DNA of 64,000 nucleotides from Oceanobacillus sp. HTM 045 (lineage in GTDB: Bacteria > Pseudomonadota > Alphaproteobacteria > Rhodobacterales > Rhodobacteraceae), in the NCBI GenBank assembly GCA_009733745.1, contig WNWL01000007.1:124001-188000 (forward strand). Reading direction: 5' to 3'. The translations under genes were made by a program, and so were the position numbers. Each line of letters opens with the position of its first letter. The stretch's first letter is position 1. The notes beneath the pieces were generated by a model. That model was not told the origin of the DNA. It saw only the letters and a program-made list of their open reading frames with translations, and did no database searches. This document shows positions 58,648 to 64,000 of the stretch, in pieces.

Positions 58648-58794
58648 GCCGAAAGCTGCCTCTTGGGCTGACTCGTTCGCGCTGGTTACTACCTTCATAC
58701 TAAAAATGTGTCTATACGGCGTCGAGTCCAGTTTCAGCGCAGTTTGTCCCACCCGCACGCAGCCGCCCCTCCCTCCCAGCCACAATCCGGTCCC

Positions 58795-59670
58795 ATGCTG
58801 CTCCAGATCGTCGAGATCACCGCGCCGGTGTTCCTGCTCGCCTTCACCGGTTTCCTCTGGGCCCGGAGCGGGCAGCCCTTCGACACCGAGTTCGTCACCC
58901 GGCTGGTGGTCAATGTCGGCACCCCGGCGCTGATCTTCATCGTGCTGGCCACCGCCGAGATCACGCCGCGTGCCTTCCGCGACATGGCGCTGGCCGCCCT
59001 CGCGGTGTTCGCCGCGCTGGGCCTCGCCTTCTGGGCGGTGCTGAAGGTGACGAGGCTCGACATGCGCAGCTTCCTCGCGCCGCTGATCTTCGCCAATACC
59101 GGCAACCTGGGCCTGCCAGTGGCGCTCTTCGCCTATGGCAACGAGGGGCTGGCGCTGGCGGTGGTGTTCTTCGCGGTGACGGCGATCCTGCAGTTCTCGG
59201 TCGGGGTGTGGCTGATGTCGGGCGGCGGCTCGCTGAAGCCCATGCTGCGCCAGCCGATGGTCTACGCCGCGATCCTCGGCGGGGTGTTTCTCGCCCTCGG
59301 CTGGCAGGTGCCGCTCTGGGCCGACAACACGCTGCGCCTGACCGGGCAGATGGTGATCCCGCTGATGCTGATCACGCTCGGCATCTCGATCTCGCGGCTG
59401 AAGCCCGGCCATGTCGGCCTCGCCGCCGGGCTGTCGGTGCTCAAGATCGCCGTCGGCGGCGGCACCGCGATGGCCATCGCCTGGGCGGTCGGGCTGGAAC
59501 CGGCCGCCGCGGGCGTGCTGATCCTGCAGTCGATCATGCCGGTGGCGGTCACCTCCTACCTGATCGCGGTGCAGACCAGGGCCGACGCCGACGCGGTGGC
59601 CGGCCTCGTCATCGTCTCGACCCTGCTGACGGTCGCGGCGATCCCGGCGGCGCTGTCCTTCCTGCTCTGA
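58795..59670 (+). CDS. AEC-family transporter (auxin efflux carrier-like)
   Basis: Membrane transporter of 291 aa with about 10 predicted helices. The N-terminal VVNVGTPALIFIVLA and central LIFANTGNLGLPVALFAYGNEG (residues ~98-119) are AEC-family motifs. GMLPVAVTSYLIAVQ-like residues near the end (IMPVAVTSYLIAVQT) are also typical. Bacterial members export or import small carboxylates; the cargo is unknown. It stands alone, divergent from hspQ across 147 bases. Confidence 0.87.
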   Translation: MLLQIVEITAPVFLLAFTGFLWARSGQPFDTEFVTRLVVNVGTPALIFIVLATAEITPRAFRDMALAALAVFAALGLAFWAVLKVTRLDMRSFLAPLIFANTGNLGLPVALFAYGNEGLALAVVFFAVTAILQFSVGVWLMSGGGSLKPMLRQPMVYAAILGGVFLALGWQVPLWADNTLRLTGQMVIPLMLITLGISISRLKPGHVGLAAGLSVLKIAVGGGTAMAIAWAVGLEPAAAGVLILQSIMPVAVTSYLIAVQTRADADAVAGLVIVSTLLTVAAIPAALSFLL

Positions 59671-59783
59671 GCCGGCCCGGGGCCCAGCCCGGAGCCCGGC
59701 CTGCTCTCAGCCTCGAAAAGCGATGCATCGCACGGGGTTCCGTGCTATCCTTCGCGCAATAAACAAAGAGGCAGAGTACAGGC

Positions 59784-60413
59784 ATGACCTTTCTACCGGC
59801 TCCCCAGGGGCGCGGTGTCGCATGGCATATCCCCCTCCGCACCCTCGCCGTCATGGTGGTGACCATGACGCTGGCAACCTGTTCCGGCGGCGGCCGGACC
59901 GGCCCGCCAACCGCCCAGCACGACATCTGCGCGATCTTCGCCCAGTACCCGGAATGGCGCGACATCACCTACGATGTCGAGCGCCGCTGGGGCGCGCCGG
60001 TGCCGGTGGCGATGGCGATCATCCAGCAGGAATCGAGCTTCCGCGCCGAGGCCCGCCCGCCGCAGCGCTACGCGATGGGCGTGATCCCGGTCGGCCGGGC
60101 ATCCTCGGCCTACGGCTTCGCGCAGGCGATCGACGGGACGTGGGACTGGTACCGGCAGGAGACCGGCCGGTCCTCCGCCGACCGCAGCGATTTCGAGGAC
60201 GCCGCCGATTTCGTCGGCTGGTACATGGCCAAGACCGCCTCGGCCAACGGCATCGGCATGCACGACGCCTACAACCAGTACCTCGCCTATCACGAGGGCC
60301 ACGCCGGCTACCGCCGCGGCAACCACCACGCCAAGGGCTGGCTTCTGGCCGTCGCCCAGCGGGTCGCGGAACGGGCCGTCAGGTACCGCGGCCAGCTCGG
60401 CGGGTGCAGCTAG
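59784..60413 (+). CDS. lytic transglycosylase lipoprotein (SLT fold)
   Basis: Membrane-anchored murein lytic transglycosylase of 209 aa. The lipobox LATC (Cys33) sits after a hydrophobic segment; a long ~15-residue stretch precedes it. The catalytic Glu is in IIQQESSFRAEARP near residue 84, followed by SSAYGFAQAIDGTWDWYRQE and the conserved YNQYLAYHEGHAGY. It cleaves the MurNAc-GlcNAc bond, probably for wall remodelling. Single gene with a repeat A remnant just beyond its stop. Confidence 0.88.
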   Translation: MTFLPAPQGRGVAWHIPLRTLAVMVVTMTLATCSGGGRTGPPTAQHDICAIFAQYPEWRDITYDVERRWGAPVPVAMAIIQQESSFRAEARPPQRYAMGVIPVGRASSAYGFAQAIDGTWDWYRQETGRSSADRSDFEDAADFVGWYMAKTASANGIGMHDAYNQYLAYHEGHAGYRRGNHHAKGWLLAVAQRVAERAVRYRGQLGGCS

Positions 60414-60446
60414 GGCGGGGTCCCGCAAGACACTCCCGACCAACCG

Positions 60447-60515
60447 TCAGCCCGGGCGACCAGCCCGGGCCACGTCCGGCCCTCCCCGGGGCCGGACCTG
60501 TCCCTCCGCGCTGAC
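60447..60515 (-). repeat. dispersed repeat A, copy 5 (internally deleted)
   Basis: Only 69 bases: both ends match the other four copies, but the middle ~95 bases are missing. The GC stem is kept (GTCCGGCCC at 60474-60482 with GGGCCGGAC at 60489-60497). It again lies between two convergent genes. Confidence 0.75.
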
Positions 60516-60537
60516 CTTCTGAATGCGGCCCCGCCCG

Positions 60538-61155
60538 CTACCTGATCCACAACCGCCGGAACCAGCGGCGGATGCGGCCGCCGAGGCCGAGCGTCTCGGC
60601 CTCCAGCTCGGCCACCGCAGGGTCGATCCGGTTGCGGTAGACCATCTGCAGGAACCGCCAGATCGTGATCAGCCCGATCGCGAGGCCCGAGAGGAAGATC
60701 ACGTTGAACCAGGGGAACAGCTCCTCGTCCGGCCCCTCCGCCGGGCGCACGGAAAGCGCGTTCGGGAACACCGACCAGATCGGGATGCGCCAGCCGTAAT
60801 GGCGCACCACCACGTATTTCGGCCCGTCGGGCTTCTGCACCATGCCCTGCACGTCGGCCTGCAGGTCGAGGCTGTCGAACTTGAAATAGGGCGGCCAGCC
60901 CCAGCCGGTGTCCTCGTTGCGATAGACCCGCGGGTCGCCGTCCGGCCAGGTGGCGTTGATGAAGCTCACGTCGCGGGTGTTGCCCGGCTCGTTGGCCTTG
61001 GACTTCGAGGCCCACCACCACCAGTCCTCGACGTCCATCCGCTTGGTGTCGACGCCGGAGAGCCGCACGATGTCGCGCGAGGGCAGCCAGTAATGCATCA
61101 GCGCCGCCGTCGGCAGCACCACGATCAGCAGCAGGGCGATCTTGACGTAACGCAC
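60538..61155 (-). CDS. DUF1523 family membrane protein
   Basis: Rhodobacterales membrane protein of 205 aa, function unknown. It has one N-terminal helix (YVKIALLLIVVLPTAALMHY), a periplasmic region with DVSFINATWPDGDPRVYRNED, then GWGWPPYFKFDSLDLQA, and a second helix near 150-170 (IFLSGLAIGLITIW). The C-terminus is basic and cytoplasmic. I recognise the DUF1523 pattern from memory of the family. The start is the ATG at 61155. Confidence 0.83.
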   Translation of the reverse strand: MRYVKIALLLIVVLPTAALMHYWLPSRDIVRLSGVDTKRMDVEDWWWWASKSKANEPGNTRDVSFINATWPDGDPRVYRNEDTGWGWPPYFKFDSLDLQADVQGMVQKPDGPKYVVVRHYGWRIPIWSVFPNALSVRPAEGPDEELFPWFNVIFLSGLAIGLITIWRFLQMVYRNRIDPAVAELEAETLGLGGRIRRWFRRLWIR

Positions 61156-61290
61156 GGTGGCCTCTCCCCTTCTGCCGCTCGGCGGCCCTGCCCGCGATAT
61201 AGGCCCCCCGCCTTGCCGGTCACAACCCCCAAACCGGGGGCGCGGTTCCGTGCCTCACGCGCGGCCCCACACGCGGCCTCGGACCCGGCG

Positions 61291-62061
61291 TCAGTCGGCC
61301 GGGCGGAAGGCCAGCAGGTTCGAGAGCTTCGCCGCGTCGGCCCAGCCGATCAGGCCGCAGTTCTCCCCCTCCAGGATCGTCTCCGAGGGATCCTGCCGCA
61401 CGCAGAGGTCGTAGCTCCCCATGTCGAGGTTCAGCGCCATCACCGCGCCCATCCCGGCGCGCACCGCCACCGCCGCCTCGAACAGCGTCACCGAGTCGGA
61501 GGTCTGCCAGACCCCTGCCCGCCCCTCGCCGTCGACGAAGACCAGCCGGCGCTTGAACTGCGGCGCCTCGTCGTCCGGGCGCACGTCGACCGCGCCGTCG
61601 ACCACCAGCAGGTGGCTCTGCAGCACGGTCAGCCCGCCCGCCTCCGCCGCGGCGAGGAAGGAGGCGCGCGCCTCCGCGTCGTGCAAGTCGAACAGCACCC
61701 CGCCCAGCGCCACCCGCGCCCGGTGATGCAGCGAGACCTCGCCCGCGGCGTCGATCAGCAGGATGCCGTCCATCGGCGCGAACTGGCGGTTCACCACGGT
61801 GCCGCCGCGCACGAACAGGCCCACCGGCAGCGGCGCGCCCTCGCCCCGCGTCTCGGCAGAGGTATAGGCGCCCGTCACCACCAGCCGCGGGCCGCGCTCC
61901 TCCGCCACCGCCGCCCGGTCCTCGGGCAGCAGCAACGCCTCCGCCGTGAAGGCGCCGTGGCAGGAATGCAGGAGCAGCTCGCGATCGAGCTCCGGGCAGG
62001 TCTCCGCCCGTACCGGCCCGGCCGCGAACAGGAGGGCGGCCAGGCATGTCGCGTGTTTCAC
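61291..62061 (-). CDS. phosphodiester glycosidase-like protein (NAGPA/DUF2233-like)
   Basis: Exported protein of 256 aa with a signal peptide (MKHATCLAALLFAAGPVRA). The C-terminal VMALNLDMGSYDLCV resembles the N-L-D-G-G-S motif of phosphodiester glycosidases, and the layout (GAYTS, GGTVVNRQFAPMDGILL) fits the same fold. Key residues diverge, so activity is uncertain. It lies 7 bases beyond the last ABC permease gene on the same strand, so it may be expressed with it. Confidence 0.6.
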   Translation of the reverse strand: MKHATCLAALLFAAGPVRAETCPELDRELLLHSCHGAFTAEALLLPEDRAAVAEERGPRLVVTGAYTSAETRGEGAPLPVGLFVRGGTVVNRQFAPMDGILLIDAAGEVSLHHRARVALGGVLFDLHDAEARASFLAAAEAGGLTVLQSHLLVVDGAVDVRPDDEAPQFKRRLVFVDGEGRAGVWQTSDSVTLFEAAVAVRAGMGAVMALNLDMGSYDLCVRQDPSETILEGENCGLIGWADAAKLSNLLAFRPAD

Positions 62062-62068
62062 ATCAGCC

Positions 62069-63151
62069 TCATCCGGGGCTCATTCCGCGCAGCTTCTCCG
62101 ACCGGCGGCGCAACAGCTCCACGGTCGTCAGCAGCAGGACGGAGATGATCACGAGGATCGTGGCCACCGCAAGGATCGTCGGCGAAATCTGTTCCCGGAT
62201 TCCCGAGAACATCTGCCGCGGGATGGTACGCTGCTCGGCGGTCGCCATCTGCAGCATGATCACCACCTCGTCGAAGGAGGTGATGAACGCGAACAGCGCC
62301 CCCGAGATCACCCCGGGCAGGATCAGCGGCATCTGCACCTTGAAGAAGGTCGTCACCGGGTTCGCGCCCAGCGAGTTCGAGGCCCGCACCAGCGAGTTGT
62401 CGAAGCCGACCAGCGTCGCGGTGACGGTGATGATCACGAAGGGCGTGCCCAGCACCGCGTGGCCGAGGATGATGCCGGCATAGGTATAGGCCAGCGGGAA
62501 CCGCTCGGACGGCGGCTGCTCGCCCTCGATGAACCAGTTGAAGACGTTGAAGTCGTTCGAGAAGAAATAGAACATCCCCGCGCCGATGATCACCAGCGGC
62601 ACGATCATCGGCGAGATCAGCACCGCCATGATCGGCCGGCGGAACGGCATCTCGTCGCGCGAGAGGCCGATCGCGGCGAGCGTGCCCAGCGAGGTGGAAA
62701 GCAGAGTCGCGCAGATGCCGATGAAGAACGAGTTCTTGATCGCCCGGATCCACTGCGCGTTGGCCCACATGTCGGTCCAGAATTCCGAGTTCGGCTTCAG
62801 CGTGGTGTCCTCGTCCCAGAACGGGATGATCCACTGGATGGTGCGGATCGCCGAGGTGTAGACCGACTCCCAGACCCAGGCGAGGAACCCGTCCCAGGGC
62901 AGCAGCTCGTTGGCCGGCCAGGACGTGCCGTTGCGCAGGATGTCGGCGTACCAGCGCGACGAGTAGGCATCGCTCTCCAGCGCCAGCATCCCCGAGGTGA
63001 AGCTGAAATAGGGCTCCACGTTGAACGACAGCGGCATCACCACGAGGATCGGCGTGATCAGGAACACGAAGATCAGCGCGCAGATCCCGCGGAAGGTCCA
63101 GAACCAGATCTTCTGGCCGGTCGTGGCATATGGGGGCAGCATCTCCGACAT
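62069..63151 (-). CDS. ABC transporter permease, PotC-like
   Basis: Inner-membrane permease subunit of an ABC importer of the spermidine/putrescine type, 360 aa. It has six or so membrane segments; the EAA loop that contacts the ATPase reads as VRASNSLGANPVTTFFKVQMP near residue 270. The N-terminal helix is preceded by a soluble stretch. Between helix 1 and helix 2 lies a long periplasmic part (~45-115) that is bigger than in E. coli PotC (264 aa). It follows the partner permease by 4 bases and must work with an ATPase and a binding protein located further right or elsewhere. Confidence 0.88.
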   Translation of the reverse strand: MSEMLPPYATTGQKIWFWTFRGICALIFVFLITPILVVMPLSFNVEPYFSFTSGMLALESDAYSSRWYADILRNGTSWPANELLPWDGFLAWVWESVYTSAIRTIQWIIPFWDEDTTLKPNSEFWTDMWANAQWIRAIKNSFFIGICATLLSTSLGTLAAIGLSRDEMPFRRPIMAVLISPMIVPLVIIGAGMFYFFSNDFNVFNWFIEGEQPPSERFPLAYTYAGIILGHAVLGTPFVIITVTATLVGFDNSLVRASNSLGANPVTTFFKVQMPLILPGVISGALFAFITSFDEVVIMLQMATAEQRTIPRQMFSGIREQISPTILAVATILVIISVLLLTTVELLRRRSEKLRGMSPG

Positions 63152-63155
63152 CAGG

Positions 63156-64000
63156 TCACCCCAGCTTCATGTTGTCGATGCCGACAATGCGGTCGTAGAG
63201 CCAGTAGAAGAACAGCACGAAGATGAGCAGCACCCCGCCCATCGCCGCCGCCAGCGGCCAGTTCAGCGACCTGCGCATGTGGAAGTCGATGAAGTTCGAG
63301 ATCATCTGGCCGTCCTGCCCGCCGACCAGCGCGGGCGTGATGTAGTAGCCGATGGCGAGGATGAAGACGAGCAGCGCGCCCGCGCCGATCCCCGGCACCG
63401 ACTGCGGGAAGTAGACCCGCCAGAACGCCACCCAGTTGGTCGCGCCCAGCGACTTCGCCGCGCGCAGGTAGCTCGGCTTGATGGTCTTCATCACCGAGTA
63501 GAGCGGCAGCACCATGAACGGCAGCAGGATATGCGTCATCGCGATCAGCGTGCCGGTCTTGTTGTAGATCATCGAGAACCGCTCGTCGCCGTAGCCGGCG
63601 AAGCCCGCGTCGGCCTTCAGCTCGCGCGCCTTCGCCACCGCGGCCTCGACGCCGTTGGCATTGTAGATCGCCAGCATCTCGGTGGCGCAGTCGGTCAGGT
63701 CCGCCGCCGCGCGCTGCGCCAGCCCGTCGAGCGCGCCTTGCCCCTGGTTCAGCACCTGGTTCACGTCGTTGGCGCAGAGGCTCGCCAGCGCTAGCCGGTC
63801 ATAGGCGAGGTTCACGTCGAAGCGGTTGGCTATCTCCTGCCACACGCTGGGCCAGAGCATGTCGCCCAGTTCCGCGAAGCGCAGCTCGGCCCAGACGATC
63901 ATGGAGTTTATCCCGCTCCAGTCGGCCACGTCGTTCAGCACCCCCTGCCCCTGCAGCATCGCGATCCACGCGGTCGTGCGCACCAGGATCGAGGTCCAGA
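63156..64000 (-). CDS. ABC transporter permease, PotB-like (5' end outside the window)
   Basis: First permease of the same importer; the start codon lies beyond the right edge and the frame is open to it (reading ...[15 protein letters not shown] at the edge). The visible part has the EAA loop [21 protein letters not shown] and later helices ([20 protein letters not shown] and [16 protein letters not shown]). After the first visible helix a ~120-residue periplasmic loop (LNDVADWSG to DERFSM) is inserted, much longer than in PotB. Such loops are seen in Rhodobacterales polyamine-type permeases. The substrate is not determined. Confidence 0.85.
   Translation of the reverse strand, partial: WTSILVRTTAWIAMLQGQGVLNDVADWSGINSMIVWAELRFAELGDMLWPSVWQEIANRFDVNLAYDRLALASLCANDVNQVLNQGQGALDGLAQRAAADLTDCATEMLAIYNANGVEAAVAKARELKADAGFAGYGDERFSMIYNKTGTLIAMTHILLPFMVLPLYSVMKTIKPSYLRAAKSLGATNWVAFWRVYFPQSVPGIGAGALLVFILAIGYYITPALVGGQDGQMISNFIDFHMRRSLNWPLAAAMGGVLLIFVLFFYWLYDRIVGIDNMKLG

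Noticed and set aside
1-64000. tRNA, rRNA, CRISPR arrays, insertion sequences or integrases
   Set aside because: I looked for T-loop sequences, regularly spaced short repeats and transposase motifs and found none. Dispersed repeats A and B have no transposase.

Overview
This 64 kb window is chromosomal DNA from a high-GC (roughly 70%) alphaproteobacterium, most likely Rhodobacterales. The evidence is the gene neighbourhoods: ffh ... chorismate mutase-rpsP, pyrB-pyrC'-plsY-dprA-topA, a DUF1523 protein, a DUF2794 protein, and an rpsP with a long Ala/Glu tail. I saw no rRNA, tRNA, CRISPR array, phage block or intact insertion sequence. The window is mostly core genome, with unusual intergenic repeats and a few accessory genes.

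Left part (1-12.5 kb): the ffh-GNAT-GNAT-GNAT-chorismate mutase-rpsP operon reads leftward with 4-8 base overlaps. It is followed by two MFS transporters, a pair of paralogous C-terminally anchored exported proteins, a secreted MetX-like hydrolase, trhO (tRNA U34 hydroxylation), a methyl-accepting chemotaxis protein, and a Lys/Tyr-rich NlpC/P60-like protein of odd composition. Middle part (12.7-43.5 kb): another MFS protein, zapE, a DUF2254 membrane protein, creD, a phosphoesterase, an enlarged MepA-type murein endopeptidase, an Asp/Glu racemase with a divergent TetR regulator, a CDF metal exporter, an RND permease/adaptor pair, a GT1 glycosyltransferase, a ThDP decarboxylase, an orphan receiver protein with a decayed kinase domain, a class III aminotransferase, a TPR protein, an M3 peptidase overlapping a glutathione S-transferase, and several small unknowns.

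Right part (43.7-64 kb): pyrB, two paralogous membrane proteins and a dihydroorotase homologue that has lost catalytic residues (PyrC'), then plsY, dprA (with a perfect CtrA box in front), topA, a polyhydroxyalkanoate-depolymerase-like esterase, rnr, DUF2794, a structured small RNA that looks like 6S RNA with its own terminator, a gamma-glutamyltransferase, hspQ, an AEC transporter, a lytic transglycosylase lipoprotein, DUF1523, a phosphodiester-glycosidase-like protein, and two permeases of a polyamine-type ABC importer that runs off the right edge.

The most unusual content lies between genes. (i) A ~163 bp dispersed repeat with five copies at four loci sits only between convergent gene pairs and carries a terminator hairpin. 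(ii) A ~285 bp repeat is present twice and its hairpin arms differ by compensating changes. (iii) A ~57 bp element occurs three times without indels, with a GTTAACACT box at a fixed distance from a dyad. (iv) A 130 bp imperfect palindrome lies at 22.6 kb. (v) A 140 bp AT-rich island lies at 35.1 kb.
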